DNA from: Bacteroidales bacterium
GTDB lineage: Bacteria > Bacteroidota > Bacteroidia > Bacteroidales > ML635J-15
Direction: 5' to 3'
Assembly (NCBI GenBank): GCA_017994175.1
Contig: JAGOLH010000005.1
Coordinates: forward strand, 1-64,000
Length of the DNA stretch: 64,000 nt
Positions 34,835 to 44,700 of this stretch are shown here, piece after piece. Numbering within the stretch: the stretch's first letter is position 1; each line of letters starts with the position of its first letter. The translations under genes and the position numbers were made by a program. The notes beneath the pieces were generated by a model, which worked only from the letters and a program-made list of their open reading frames with translations, had not been told where the DNA came from and ran no database searches.

Positions 34835-35452
34835 ATGGAAAATATATTCAATATTCTGGTTAAAAGCATATTCATCGATAATATGATATTTGCCTATTTC
34901 TTAGGCATGTGCTCTTATCTGGCAGTTTCGAAAACTGTGAAAACGTCAGTTGGCCTGGGGGTGGCAGTTATTTTTGTCCTCCTGATAACGGTTCCGGTAA
35001 ATTACCTCCTCGAAATGTATGTTCTCCGCGAAGGCGCTATGGCCTGGCTTAGCCCTGCAATGGCTGACGTTGACCTTGGGTTTCTAAGGTTTATTCTTTT
35101 TATCGCTGTAATTGCTTCAATGGTTCAGCTTGTTGAAATGGTTGTTGAGAAGTTTGCTCCAGCACTCTATTCATCACTTGGAATTTTTCTGCCTCTTATT
35201 GCAGTGAATTGTGCGATTCTTGGAGGAGCCTTGTTTATGTCGGAACGCGATTATGCCAATATTGGTGAAGCGACTGTTTTCGGACTGGGAAGCGGTATCG
35301 GTTGGTTTTTAGCAATTGTCGGTCTGGCAGCAATTAGGGAAAAAATTAAGTATTCGCATATCCCCCAACCACTTCAGGGATTAGGTATAACATTTATAAT
35401 CACCGGTTTAATGGGTATTGCGTTTATGGGATTTATGGGAATAAAACTATAA
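34835..35452 (+). CDS. nqrE: Na+-translocating NADH:quinone reductase subunit E
   Basis: A 205-aa membrane subunit, paralogue of NqrD. Family blocks: [25 protein letters not shown] (first ligand Cys), [28 protein letters not shown] (second ligand Cys) and [11 protein letters not shown]. It begins 11 bp after nqrD and is followed by nqrF. Confidence 0.97.
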   Translation: MENIFNILVKSIFIDNMIFAYFLGMCSYLAVSKTVKTSVGLGVAVIFVLLITVPVNYLLEMYVLREGAMAWLSPAMADVDLGFLRFILFIAVIASMVQLVEMVVEKFAPALYSSLGIFLPLIAVNCAILGGALFMSERDYANIGEATVFGLGSGIGWFLAIVGLAAIREKIKYSHIPQPLQGLGITFIITGLMGIAFMGFMGIKL

Positions 35453-35462
35453 TACTTGAATT

Positions 35463-36725
35463 ATGATTTTTATTATGTCACAAAATATAATGATACTTGC
35501 AGTAAGCATTTTGGTTTTTTTGCTGATTGTATTATTACTTGTCTCAATTTTATTATATGCTAAGGCCAAGCTAATGCCTAAAGGGAAAGTACTGATTGAG
35601 ATTAACGGTAAAAGCACAGTTGAAACGGAACCTGGTTCAAGCATTCTGGGAACTCTAGGTAATAATAAAATACTCCTCCCTTCAGCATGTGGCGGAGGAG
35701 GAACATGTGGAATGTGCAAATGCAGGGTGATTGAAGGCGGAGGTAGTATTTTGCCAACCGAAACGGGTTTCTTCTCACGTAAAGAACAACAGAATTACTG
35801 GAGATTGGGTTGTCAGGTAAAAGTTCGGCAGAATATGAAAATCGAAATCCCTGAAGAAGTAATGGGGATAAAGAAATGGGAGTGCGAAGTGGTAAGTAAC
35901 CGTAATGTGGCTACTTTTATTAAGGAATTTGTTGTGAAACTGCCTGAAGGTGAATTCCTTGATTTTCGTTCCGGTGGGTATATTCAGATTGATGTTCCTA
36001 AAATTGATGTTGATTTTGCAAAAGATATTGATGTGGAACAGGAATTCAGGGATGAATGGGATAAGTTCGGAATGTGGAGCCTGAAAATGAAAAACAGCGA
36101 GGAAACTTTCCGGGCATATTCAATGGCAAATCACCCTGCAGAAAATAACATCATAATGCTCAATATTCGTATTGCAACCCCACCCTGGGACCGAAAAAAG
36201 GGTACATTTATGAATGTTAATCCGGGAGTGTGTTCGTCTTTTGTTTTTTCTCGTAAAACTGGGGATAAAGTGTTTATTTCGGGACCTTATGGCGAGTTCT
36301 TTATTAAAAACACTCAGCGCGAAATGATGTTTATTGGCGGTGGAGCAGGAATGGCACCCATGCGGTCTCATATTTTTCACATGTTCAACACCGTGAAAAC
36401 AAACCGAAAAACAACTTTCTGGTATGGAGCACGATCGAAAAGGGAAATATTCTATGAGGATGAATTTCGTAAAATTGAAAACGAGTTTCCCAATTTCGCT
36501 TTTAATATAGCGTTGTCGGAACCTAAGGCTGAAGATAATTGGACAGGTTATGTGGGTTTTATTCATCAGGTTATTTACGATAATTATCTGAACAAACATC
36601 AGGAGCCTGAAGAAATAGAATACTACCTTTGTGGTCCCCCTCTGATGAATGATGCTGTCCAAAAAATGCTCGATAATCTTGGCGTTCCAAAAGAAATGAT
36701 TGCTTTCGATGATTTTGGCGGGTAA
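35463..36725 (+). CDS. nqrF: Na+-translocating NADH:quinone reductase subunit F
   Basis: The NADH-oxidising subunit (420 aa). It has an N-terminal membrane helix (residues 8-34), then a 2Fe-2S ferredoxin domain with Cys76, Cys82, Cys85 and Cys117 (SACGGGGTCGMCKC ... LGCQV), then an FAD domain (RAYSMANHP) and an NADH domain (FIGGGAGMAPMRSH, CGPPLMNDAV). It ends in the conserved DDFGG. ATG 35463 and the ATG four codons later are both possible starts. It begins 10 bp after nqrE. Confidence 0.97.
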   Translation: MIFIMSQNIMILAVSILVFLLIVLLLVSILLYAKAKLMPKGKVLIEINGKSTVETEPGSSILGTLGNNKILLPSACGGGGTCGMCKCRVIEGGGSILPTETGFFSRKEQQNYWRLGCQVKVRQNMKIEIPEEVMGIKKWECEVVSNRNVATFIKEFVVKLPEGEFLDFRSGGYIQIDVPKIDVDFAKDIDVEQEFRDEWDKFGMWSLKMKNSEETFRAYSMANHPAENNIIMLNIRIATPPWDRKKGTFMNVNPGVCSSFVFSRKTGDKVFISGPYGEFFIKNTQREMMFIGGGAGMAPMRSHIFHMFNTVKTNRKTTFWYGARSKREIFYEDEFRKIENEFPNFAFNIALSEPKAEDNWTGYVGFIHQVIYDNYLNKHQEPEEIEYYLCGPPLMNDAVQKMLDNLGVPKEMIAFDDFGG

Positions 36726-36736
36726 TTTTAGGCTTT

Positions 36737-37750
36737 ATGAAAAACCGTATAAACAACATGAACCTCTTACCAATACTAATACTATCGGTGTGGTTGGGTG
36801 CTTGCACCGGTAGCAATAAAAACTACTACAACTGCGAAGGTAGAACACAGGGAACTATGTATCATGTGATATATGAGCACAATGAAGACATCAGCGATGA
36901 AATAAATTCCTTCCTTGTTGATTTTAGCAAGTCGCTATCAAACTACGATAGAAACTCGGTAATATCAAAATTTAATTATAACGCCAAGGATTTTAAACCA
37001 GACTCTTTATTGATTACAATGTTAACAGCTTCGCAAGAAGTTTGGCAAAAAACTGAAGGTGCTTTCGATATTACGGTAGCTCCTGTAGCCAATCTTTGGG
37101 GCTTTGGGTGGGAAAAACCTGGAGACATTGATACTTCGAGAATTGTTGCATTAATGCAATATGTCGGTATGAATAAAATCAGTATTTCCGGGCAACAAAT
37201 TACCAAACAATATCCCGAAGTTATGATTATTGGAAACGGTATAGCACAGGGTCTTTCGGTAGATTGTCTGGCTTATTTTCTTGAAAGTAAAGGAATATCC
37301 AATTATTTAATCGAAATAGGAGGAGAAGTGTGTGTAAAAGGGTACAAGGCAAATAGTGAACTTTGGAAAATTGGCATTGATAAGCCCATTAACAGCAGTT
37401 ATTCGAACCGACAGAACCAGACAGTCTTAAGCTTGACCGATTGGTCGCTTGCAACATCAGGTAATTATAGAAAATTTGTAGAAATGGGGCAGAAAACTTA
37501 TGGACACAGTATCAATCCAAAAACAGGCTATCCTGCAAAAACCGATGTGTTAAGCGTTACAGTAGCTACAAGGCAATGCATGTATGCCGATGCTTACGCA
37601 ACCGCATTTATGGTAATTGGCTTTGAAAAATCATTTGAACTTGCAAAAAAAATACCTGACCTCGAAGCTTATTTCATATATTTAGCACCCGATAGTACAC
37701 ATCAGGTCGCCTATACCGATGGGTTTGACAAATTTCTTCTCGACGAGTAA
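36737..37750 (+). CDS. apbE: FAD:protein FMN transferase (exported lipoprotein)
   Basis: ApbE attaches FMN to Thr in NqrB and NqrC. A lipobox (SVWLGAC, Cys23) shows that it is exported and membrane-anchored, as NqrC's flavin domain is periplasmic. Motifs: TQGTMYHV, LSNYDRNSVISKFN, IGNGIAQGLSVDCLAYFLESKGISNYLIEIGGEV, GHSINPKTGYPA and the metal-binding MYADAYATAFMVIG. Length of 337 aa is normal. It lies 11 bp behind nqrF, so maturation enzyme and target are co-expressed. Confidence 0.96.
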   Translation: MKNRINNMNLLPILILSVWLGACTGSNKNYYNCEGRTQGTMYHVIYEHNEDISDEINSFLVDFSKSLSNYDRNSVISKFNYNAKDFKPDSLLITMLTASQEVWQKTEGAFDITVAPVANLWGFGWEKPGDIDTSRIVALMQYVGMNKISISGQQITKQYPEVMIIGNGIAQGLSVDCLAYFLESKGISNYLIEIGGEVCVKGYKANSELWKIGIDKPINSSYSNRQNQTVLSLTDWSLATSGNYRKFVEMGQKTYGHSINPKTGYPAKTDVLSVTVATRQCMYADAYATAFMVIGFEKSFELAKKIPDLEAYFIYLAPDSTHQVAYTDGFDKFLLDE

Positions 37751-37810
37751 TACCAATATATTATTTGAACATTTGCCCCAGGTTTTTGTTTACACTAAAA
37801 ACCTATCTAT

Positions 37811-38275
37811 ATGAATAATCTCTTGTTTGAAAAAAACGTATTTACCGGTGATTTAGCTGAGTATGATAAGGTTTTGGAATTTATCTCATTTTTTGCAAAT
37901 ATTAATGAAGAGGACTATATTAGCTATAACGAAGATAAGACTTTCGAGTACACCCCCCGGTTTTATGAGTTTATTGAATCCCTGTTCAGGGCTGGGCTTG
38001 TTGAGGATTATAACAAGATGAGAGAATTTCTGAGCAATGCGTGTTTCGATTTTGAAGAATCCGATGAATATGTTTCGTGGATACACGAAATGAATAAAAT
38101 TATTTGTAGGCCAGAGTTATTGAATAAGGCAAATTTGTCGTTCATCAGAAAAGCTTTTCTTACGCTCATAAGGCTTGAATATAGAATTCCTGGGAGTTGG
38201 GGTATTGATATTGAAGTTTGTACCTGGCTCAAACTCCTGAAAAGACTTAACCAAATACGACCTGAATTAGCCTGA
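37811..38275 (+). CDS. DUF6508-like small cytosolic protein
   Basis: A 154-aa acidic helical protein without signal or membrane segments. The order of its features resembles DUF6508 as I recall it: FYEFIESLFRAGLV, then PELLNKANLSFIRKAFLTLIRLEYR, then a C-terminal LLKRLNQI. The resemblance is moderate. It stands alone 60 bp behind apbE and 150 bp before dnaK. Function unknown. Confidence 0.55.
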   Translation: MNNLLFEKNVFTGDLAEYDKVLEFISFFANINEEDYISYNEDKTFEYTPRFYEFIESLFRAGLVEDYNKMREFLSNACFDFEESDEYVSWIHEMNKIICRPELLNKANLSFIRKAFLTLIRLEYRIPGSWGIDIEVCTWLKLLKRLNQIRPELA

Positions 38276-38278
38276 ATT

Positions 38279-38326
38279 CTGCCAAAACGACAGGCGAAAT
38301 ATAAAATATGTTGGCAGTTTTTCGCC
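38279..38326. promoter_or_regulatory. Interleaved inverted repeats upstream of dnaK
   Basis: CTGCCAA (38279-38285) is repeated inverted as TTGGCAG (38311-38317), and GGCGAAA (38293-38299) as TTTCGCC (38320-38326). The two pairs are interleaved, which fits paired protein-binding sites better than a simple hairpin. They lie 42 bp or more upstream of the putative promoter. Confidence 0.5.
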
Positions 38327-38367
38327 TTTACCGACATTATTTCCTGATAAATATTTCAATTCCCTAA

Positions 38368-38383
38368 TGGCACAGCAATTGAC
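38368..38383 (+). promoter_or_regulatory. Sigma-54-like -24/-12 element for dnaK
   Basis: TGGCAC-AGCAA-TTGAC matches the sigma-54 pattern TGGCAC-N5-TTGC except for the last base (GG-N10-GA instead of GG-N10-GC). It lies 42 bp before the dnaK ATG, giving a plausible leader of about 30 nt. Confidence 0.5.
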
Positions 38384-38425
38384 TGTTAACATCAGAAATT
38401 AAATAGAAATTTAAAATAAAATACA

Positions 38426-40336
38426 ATGGGAAAAATAATTGGAATTGATTTAGGAACAACAAACTCTTGCGTAGCTGTGATGGAAGGCAATGAGCCTGTA
38501 GTTATTGCCAATAGTGAAGGAAAACGCACTACCCCTTCGGTGGTTGCGTTTGTTGATAACGGTGAAAGAAAAATAGGCGACCCAGCAAAAAGGCAAGCAA
38601 TAACCAATTCTCAAAAAACCATATACTCAATCAAACGCTTCATGGGAGAACGCTTCAATAATTTGTCGAATGAGGTTTCGCGCGTTCCTTATAAAGTAGT
38701 CGCCGGTGATAATAACACTCCACGAATTGTTATTGATGACCGGAAATTTACACCGCAGGAAATATCAGCTATGGTTCTTCAGAAAATGAAGAAAACTGCC
38801 GAGGACTATCTGGGGCAGGAAGTAACAGAGGCTGTAATTACTGTACCTGCCTATTTTAACGATTCGCAACGTCAGGCCACAAAAGAAGCAGGTGAAATTG
38901 CAGGACTCAGGGTTGCCAGAATAATCAATGAACCTACAGCTGCTGCATTGGCATATGGTCTTGATAAAAAGAACAGGGACATGAAAGTTGCCGTTTTCGA
39001 CCTTGGGGGCGGAACTTTCGATATATCGATACTGGAATTGGGTGATGGTGTTTTCGAAGTTAAATCCACCAACGGAGATACCCACCTCGGGGGTGATGAT
39101 TTCGACAATATGGTAATTGATTGGCTTGCTGCAGAGTTCAAAAACGACGAGGGTGTTGACCTTCGCAAAGATCCGATGGCAACACAACGCCTGAAAGAGG
39201 CTGCTGAAAAAGCAAAAATTGAGCTGTCAAGTTCAGTTACAACCGAAATAAACCTCCCGTATATTATGCCCGTCGACGGTATTCCAAAGCATTTGGTAAA
39301 AACACTTACCAGGGCAAAATTTGAGCAACTTGTCGATAAACTTATTAATGCAACGATTGAGCCTTGCCGGAAAGCCCTCAAAGACTCAGGATATTCGGCA
39401 TCCGAAATTGACGAAGTTATTCTTGTTGGTGGTTCTACACGTATTCCAGCAGTACAGAAAAAAGTGGAAGACTTCTTTGGAAAAACACCTTCGAAAGGTG
39501 TTAACCCCGATGAGGTTGTGGCAGTAGGAGCTGCAATACAAGGAGGTGTACTCACAGGGGAGGTTAAGGATGTGCTTCTTCTCGATGTTACCCCGCTTTC
39601 GTTGGGTATTGAAACCTTGGGTGGAGTGATGACAAAACTTATTGAATCCAACACAACTATCCCAACAAAAAAGACAGAAACTTTCACAACCGCTGCCGAC
39701 AACCAACCCTCTGTTGAAATTCATGTATTGCAGGGCGAACGTTCGATGGCAAGTGATAATAAAACTATCGGACGGTTTCATCTTGACGGGTTACCTCCAG
39801 CCATGAGAGGAACTCCTCAGATTGAAGTAACTTTCGATATCGATGCCAACGGAATTCTGAAAGTTTCGGCAAAAGATAAGGGTACCGGCAAAGAACAAAG
39901 CATTCGTATTGAAGCCTCATCGGGATTAAGCGATGATGAAGTTAAAAGAATGAAAGCTGAAGCTGAGGCAAATGCCGAAATGGATAGAAAAGCCAAAGAA
40001 CGAATCGATAAAATCAATCAGGCTGACAGCATGATTTTCCAAACTGAGAAACAGCTGAAAGAATTTGGCGATAAAATACCTGAAGCAAAACGTAAACCTA
40101 TCGACAGTGCTCTCGATCAATTGAAAGAAGCTCACAAAAATCAGGACGTTCAATCAATTGATAAGGCCATTGCCGATTTGAACGCTGCGTTTCAGGCTGC
40201 TTCCGAAGATATGTATAAAGCACAGAACCAACCACAGGGAGACCCAACACAACAACAGTCCGGCTCATCGCAGAACACGGGCAACTCCAAGCCGGAACAG
40301 GAAGTAACTGATGTTGATTTCGAGGAAGTCAAATAA
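38426..40336 (+). CDS. dnaK: Chaperone DnaK (Hsp70)
   Basis: The 636-aa sequence is a complete Hsp70: ATPase motifs [51 protein letters not shown] and [11 protein letters not shown]; substrate domain [23 protein letters not shown]; a helical lid; and the C-terminal [11 protein letters not shown]. It folds and protects cytosolic proteins with DnaJ and GrpE, which are not encoded nearby. It is a single-gene unit with a possible sigma-54-type promoter and interleaved inverted repeats upstream and a strong terminator downstream, shared with the convergent hslR gene. Confidence 0.98.
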   Translation: MGKIIGIDLGTTNSCVAVMEGNEPVVIANSEGKRTTPSVVAFVDNGERKIGDPAKRQAITNSQKTIYSIKRFMGERFNNLSNEVSRVPYKVVAGDNNTPRIVIDDRKFTPQEISAMVLQKMKKTAEDYLGQEVTEAVITVPAYFNDSQRQATKEAGEIAGLRVARIINEPTAAALAYGLDKKNRDMKVAVFDLGGGTFDISILELGDGVFEVKSTNGDTHLGGDDFDNMVIDWLAAEFKNDEGVDLRKDPMATQRLKEAAEKAKIELSSSVTTEINLPYIMPVDGIPKHLVKTLTRAKFEQLVDKLINATIEPCRKALKDSGYSASEIDEVILVGGSTRIPAVQKKVEDFFGKTPSKGVNPDEVVAVGAAIQGGVLTGEVKDVLLLDVTPLSLGIETLGGVMTKLIESNTTIPTKKTETFTTAADNQPSVEIHVLQGERSMASDNKTIGRFHLDGLPPAMRGTPQIEVTFDIDANGILKVSAKDKGTGKEQSIRIEASSGLSDDEVKRMKAEAEANAEMDRKAKERIDKINQADSMIFQTEKQLKEFGDKIPEAKRKPIDSALDQLKEAHKNQDVQSIDKAIADLNAAFQAASEDMYKAQNQPQGDPTQQQSGSSQNTGNSKPEQEVTDVDFEEVK

Positions 40337-40353
40337 TAAAAAGCAAACAATAT

Positions 40354-40383
40354 AAAAGCGCAGGATGATTTCCTGCGCTTTTT
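40354..40383. terminator. Bidirectional terminator between dnaK and hslR
   Basis: AAAAGCGCAGGA (40354-40365) pairs perfectly with TCCTGCGCTTTT across a 5-base loop, with A and T runs on both sides. It serves both convergent genes. Confidence 0.93.
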
Positions 40384-40385
40384 GT

Positions 40386-40766
40386 TTAGCTAGGGTCGAT
40401 TTCATTTTGTTCGAATAGCTTTCCCAGAATCCGCCTGTCCTTTTTATTGGGACGCGTTTGAGGCTTGCTGTTTCGAACTGAACGGGCAATGCGCAGTCGT
40501 TCGAGTTCAGCTGTGGGGGTTGTTTCGGAGATATAATCAGATACTAACGCATTGCTGCATCGTTTATCATTAATCTGAATAACAGTAAAAGTGCGAAAAA
40601 TTGGGTTTATTCTGACCTCAATTTTATCTCCCTGTTTTATAATGTATGAAGGCTTAACGCGGTTGTCATTAACAATAACAGACCCATTTCGGCATGCGGT
40701 TGTTGCTTCATTTCTGGTTTTATACAACCTTACAGAAAATAGGTACTTATCAACACGGACATTCAT
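40386..40766 (-). CDS. hslR: S4-domain RNA-binding protein, Hsp15-like
   Basis: Residues 1-60 form an S4 RNA-binding domain: VRVDKYLFSVRLYKTRNEATTACRNGSVIVNDNRVKPSYIIKQGDKIEVR. The C-terminal half is basic and ends in the PNKKDRRILGKL segment typical of Hsp15. Hsp15 binds the free 50S subunit carrying nascent chains and is heat-inducible in Escherichia coli. 126 aa is the normal length. Its convergent position next to dnaK is suggestive but each gene has its own promoter side. Confidence 0.9.
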   Translation of the reverse strand: MNVRVDKYLFSVRLYKTRNEATTACRNGSVIVNDNRVKPSYIIKQGDKIEVRINPIFRTFTVIQINDKRCSNALVSDYISETTPTAELERLRIARSVRNSKPQTRPNKKDRRILGKLFEQNEIDPS

Positions 40767-40858
40767 CGTATGCGAATAATTATATTTTTCAACAAATATT
40801 ACTATTTTTCGTAATAATTATTATTTTCGTAAAATAACTCAAATTAATTAACCTACAT

Positions 40859-43306
40859 ATGAAAAACATTTACATTTTCATTATTACGCTGATTATGGCA
40901 ATGTACGGAAGCATTGCATTTGCACAGAATCAGAAAATGATCGGTGAAATTCAGGACAGCGATGAAAAAATTATTCCTGGAGCATTCGATGAGGAACTCT
41001 TTTCAAAAGTCCTGATTAAAAGACTGAATCACTTGATGGAAGATTCATTGTTTCTCGAAGGATATGTTTTGCATGAATTTTTTAAAGCTCCCGCAGAGGA
41101 ACATGCAAAAATTATGGCGGAGGATGGAAGTGCTAGCATTGAAGGTAAAGGAGAGTATGCAACAATCAAATCCAGGCTTGAACTGGCAGGCGGATCCGGC
41201 AGCGGTTTTGAGCTGGTTGCCAAATCGAGCATAAGGAATGGAGACGCAAACTTCACTTACAATCAGCTTGCAGATTTTTGCATAAACCGTTGGCTTACGA
41301 GCAGTAAAACAAGAGAACCTTTGTTGCGTCAACAGTATTTCTTTGCTGGGATAGGTGCAAAATTTGACACTGATTCTACAAAAATTTACATTTCCATGTA
41401 TGTAGGCAACTGGGAATCGTTCCTGCAAGGTTCTGAAAGATACGATGAACTGCCATTTCAGGTGTCGAAGAAAAAATTTGGGTTGAAACTTCCGGAACCG
41501 GAAATGAATCGCAAAATGCTTTCAAAAGCAAAACGACGCTTCCCCAATCTGCTGGAGCTACAGAGTGGATTATCGGTGAATGAAAATGGTGAAATATATT
41601 TCAAGTATTCCGATTTGCGCGGTTTCAAGCGCATAATGCGCAACTCAAAAGATGGACTGGCGGTTGATATTGTGCAAACTTGCCAGTTCGATAATTGTGG
41701 TGAAACAAACATAGTTGATTTTGGCAGGAGAAGCCGGGGTATTATGCTTAAACCTGTACTCTCAAAAAAAATGTTTAAAAATAATATTGCCCCACCCGAA
41801 GGTACTGGAAAACGGAAAAAAGTTAAGAAACTTGAGGTGTATATGGGGCAGATGCCGGAAGGCCTGAATCCGGATGATGCGGAATTGAATCTTGTATTTA
41901 TCCAAAATAAATACATTGTTACGAATATCCACCCAACCTATATCGATAAGGCAATATACAATTATGCCCAAAAAATTGATTTGTTGCCGGATACGCTTTT
42001 ACCTGATGGGATTTCTGAATATTTTCCTTCAGCAACATCAACCAAATTGTCATTTCGTATTCCTTTCGAGCAAGGTAAGTTCAACTACGACTCCGACGAC
42101 ATGATACCGGTGTTAACAGCCTTGAATGAACCTGCGTTTATTATAAATAAAATTCATATTGCGGCCTATTCTTCACTCGAAGGTAGCGAGGCCGAGAATG
42201 CTGCATTGCAGAAAAAACGTGCAAACAGTATTGTTTCAGCTCTGGAAGAAAACCAGAATGCCAGCATTATTGACTCAATTACCACGGCACCCAATTTTGA
42301 ACAACTGAAAACAGATGTTAAGGGAACTCCTTTTGAAAAAGTTGCCGAAATGAACTATAAAGAAGCCATTCAATATGTAAATGCGCATGCCGGAGAAATG
42401 GAATATTTGCTAAAAAACCACAGGTATGCTGACGTAACCATTTGGGTAACCTACGATGTGGAAGGTGATAAAGAACAGGCTTATGTTCTCGACCAATTCA
42501 ACAAAGAAGTAGCAGCCGAGAGATACGATAAAGCTCTGGCTATTCAGAAATACATTTTTAAACGTGTTGTTGAAGGACGATATAATTCAAAAGCAGTGAG
42601 TGGCATGGTAATTCCAAACATAAAACCTTGTGTTGGGCTGAATATGAATAAAATTTGTCTCGAAAGGATTGTTGCCAATGAACCTGTTGACTCAACTTAT
42701 CTAGAGAGAATCGAAGATTTACAGACAATGGATGGCGAGAATATTTATGTTAGGTACAACGATATTTATTGCGAGGTAATGCTCAGCAATATGGATAACA
42801 CAAACGTGGTTGAGGAGCTGCAGGGAAGAATTGACAATCTGTATTCCATATTTCCGAATAAAATGACAGTTGATTTGCTGAACATTGAACTCCAGTATCA
42901 GATTATGGAAGTGTATAAAGACTCATTGGGTTTCGATAATCCGGTAGTAATTGCAGGTTTGAATAAAATTAAACAGATTGTGGGAGCAACGGCAATTAAC
43001 TGGGAAAACGCTCTTAAGATGGCTGGTATATTTATTAACCATTACGATTATGAATATGCCTATCAGTTGCTGTGGCCGTGGGTAGACAAAGATCCTGTCA
43101 ACACTTCTTTGTTGTACTCTTATGTGTCGCTTGCCTCAAAAGTTGAATATCGTTGCTATAGTAATAGATTTTTAATGGCAATGGAAAAACTCAAACAACA
43201 TGACCCTAAAGGTTTTTGCAAACTCTTCAGGGGGGATAAATTCTCGGTTCAGGTATATGCCAACGAAAAACTGAAGGAATTGTATTGTAATTCCTGTAAA
43301 CAATAG
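40859..43306 (+). CDS. Secreted CAP-domain / OmpA-like fusion protein (815 aa)
   Basis: A signal peptide (MKNIYIFIITLIMAMYGSIAFAQ) leads into a CAP/SCP-like domain at about 44-186: EELFSKVLIKRLNHLMEDSLF, EEHAKIMAEDG, GKGEYATIKSRLELAGG, CINRWLTSSKTREPLLRQQYFFAGIG and YISMYVGNW. The HIS/Glu active-site pattern of classical CAP proteins is only partly kept. Residues 398-475 resemble an OmpA-type peptidoglycan-binding domain (SFRIPFEQGKFNYDSDD, IHIAAYSSLEGSEAENAALQKKRANSIVSAL). The last 300 residues are helical and unknown. It should be an envelope protein bound to the wall. The domain pairing is unusual. It is a monocistronic unit with its own terminator, divergent from hslR. Confidence 0.72.
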   Translation: MKNIYIFIITLIMAMYGSIAFAQNQKMIGEIQDSDEKIIPGAFDEELFSKVLIKRLNHLMEDSLFLEGYVLHEFFKAPAEEHAKIMAEDGSASIEGKGEYATIKSRLELAGGSGSGFELVAKSSIRNGDANFTYNQLADFCINRWLTSSKTREPLLRQQYFFAGIGAKFDTDSTKIYISMYVGNWESFLQGSERYDELPFQVSKKKFGLKLPEPEMNRKMLSKAKRRFPNLLELQSGLSVNENGEIYFKYSDLRGFKRIMRNSKDGLAVDIVQTCQFDNCGETNIVDFGRRSRGIMLKPVLSKKMFKNNIAPPEGTGKRKKVKKLEVYMGQMPEGLNPDDAELNLVFIQNKYIVTNIHPTYIDKAIYNYAQKIDLLPDTLLPDGISEYFPSATSTKLSFRIPFEQGKFNYDSDDMIPVLTALNEPAFIINKIHIAAYSSLEGSEAENAALQKKRANSIVSALEENQNASIIDSITTAPNFEQLKTDVKGTPFEKVAEMNYKEAIQYVNAHAGEMEYLLKNHRYADVTIWVTYDVEGDKEQAYVLDQFNKEVAAERYDKALAIQKYIFKRVVEGRYNSKAVSGMVIPNIKPCVGLNMNKICLERIVANEPVDSTYLERIEDLQTMDGENIYVRYNDIYCEVMLSNMDNTNVVEELQGRIDNLYSIFPNKMTVDLLNIELQYQIMEVYKDSLGFDNPVVIAGLNKIKQIVGATAINWENALKMAGIFINHYDYEYAYQLLWPWVDKDPVNTSLLYSYVSLASKVEYRCYSNRFLMAMEKLKQHDPKGFCKLFRGDKFSVQVYANEKLKELYCNSCKQ

Positions 43307-43315
43307 TTTAATACA

Positions 43316-43352
43316 CCGGAAGCTCCCAAGGGCTTCCGGTTTTCATTTTTTT
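43316..43352 (+). terminator. Terminator after the CAP/OmpA-like gene
   Basis: CCGGAAGC (43316-43323) pairs with GCTTCCGG (43332-43339), followed by a T-rich tract. It ends 8 bp before the next ATG. Confidence 0.88.
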
Positions 43353-43359
43353 ATTACCC

Positions 43360-44700
43360 ATGAAGTCGATTTTACTATTTCTTCTGCTTTCTATTCTATT
43401 GGGAAATTGTAATGCACAAGATTTTTTTGTAAAGCTCAGCATTCCTGATTACCCGGAGAGAGAATTATCTTTCTGTTCACAGTTTGGCGATAAAAGCAGA
43501 ATTATTGAGACATTTCGCACCGATAAAAATGGCTATGTCAGCTTTAATACTACTGACCTAGAAATAGGTGTTTATCGTGTGTATTTTGATTCGGAAGTTT
43601 ACTTTGACATTATAATAAATAAGGAGAATATTAGCTTGTCGTTGCTAGCCAACGCACCCCTTGAATCGATGGAAGTAATTGAGTCAATCGAAAATAGGGT
43701 GCTCTATAATTTCCTTAAACAGAATAATGCCATTAATCAAAAACTAGATGTGTTGGAATATTTCCTTGCCAAATATGCGAAGGGGAAACTATATAAGCGT
43801 GTTACAAAAGAGTACCAAGAGGTGATAAAAGAACAGGCTTATTTGGCCGATAATGTGACGGCAGGTGAAAAGAATACTTTTGCAGCAGGCATGATTCAAT
43901 ACTATAAAACTCCCATTATACCCAAGGAGGTCGCACAAAATGGAAATGAAAATATGTTTCTCAGAGAGAAATTTTTTACCTATTTCCCTTTCGACGATAC
44001 ATTGCTGGTTAATTCGTCGGTTTATTCATCAGCAGTGCTTAACTATTTGAAATTGTTTGCAGTATCGGGCGATTATGGTGCCAGTGTGCAGGGTTTTAAA
44101 TCTGCTTCTGAGAGAATTTTGAATTATACCCGTCCAAGAGAAGCAATCTTTTCACATGTTCTGAAAATTCTTGTTGATGGTTTTGAATCGTTGCAGCTCT
44201 TCGATATCGCCGACTATTTACTCGAAAATTACGGTAGCAAGTGCGTTGACGATGACAATCTGTCGTTACGCTATAAAAACATCACCGAGCTGCCATTACA
44301 GTCGAAGGCTCCTGTTGTTGAATACATCGATAAAGCAGGGAATATTACAGATTCTTACGAAAACAAAAATACAATAATTGTTTTTTGGGCGACGTGGTGT
44401 GATCATTGTAGGCAGGTTATTCCGGAGTTATCCGAGTATTTTGAAACGAACCACAGCAATAGCATTTCAGTAGTGCTTATTTCGCTGGATACCGATAAAA
44501 GCACACTTGACAATTTTGTTAGAGAGAATAGTATTGATTTGCCTGTTATTTGCGATTACAGAGGTTGGGAGGGAACTTACGTCGAATTATTTGCCATTTA
44601 TGCAACGCCTTTTTTCTATGTAGTTGGACCGGATGGAGCAATTGTTTCGAAGCCTCATGATTATAATGAGCTATTAAATGTTCTAAAATCCCTGAAATGA
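43360..44700 (+). CDS. TlpA-like thiol-disulfide oxidoreductase
   Basis: A signal peptide (MKSILLFLLLSILLGNCNAQ; the Cys at 17 could also act as a lipobox) is followed by a DUF4369-like beta domain and a helical middle. The last 130 residues form a thioredoxin fold: VFWATWCDHCRQVIPEL with Cys347-x-x-Cys350, and the cis-Pro loop in YATPFFYVVGPDG. Proteins of this TlpA/ResA type reduce disulfides in the periplasm, and Bacteroidota carry many with the same layout. It ends with a 4-bp overlap (ATGA) into ysxC, an unexpected co-transcription partner. Confidence 0.85.
   Translation: MKSILLFLLLSILLGNCNAQDFFVKLSIPDYPERELSFCSQFGDKSRIIETFRTDKNGYVSFNTTDLEIGVYRVYFDSEVYFDIIINKENISLSLLANAPLESMEVIESIENRVLYNFLKQNNAINQKLDVLEYFLAKYAKGKLYKRVTKEYQEVIKEQAYLADNVTAGEKNTFAAGMIQYYKTPIIPKEVAQNGNENMFLREKFFTYFPFDDTLLVNSSVYSSAVLNYLKLFAVSGDYGASVQGFKSASERILNYTRPREAIFSHVLKILVDGFESLQLFDIADYLLENYGSKCVDDDNLSLRYKNITELPLQSKAPVVEYIDKAGNITDSYENKNTIIVFWATWCDHCRQVIPELSEYFETNHSNSISVVLISLDTDKSTLDNFVRENSIDLPVICDYRGWEGTYVELFAIYATPFFYVVGPDGAIVSKPHDYNELLNVLKSLK

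Noticed and set aside
38872-39702. 276-codon minus-strand frame opposite dnaK
   Set aside because: Shadow frame; dnaK on the other strand is complete and conserved.
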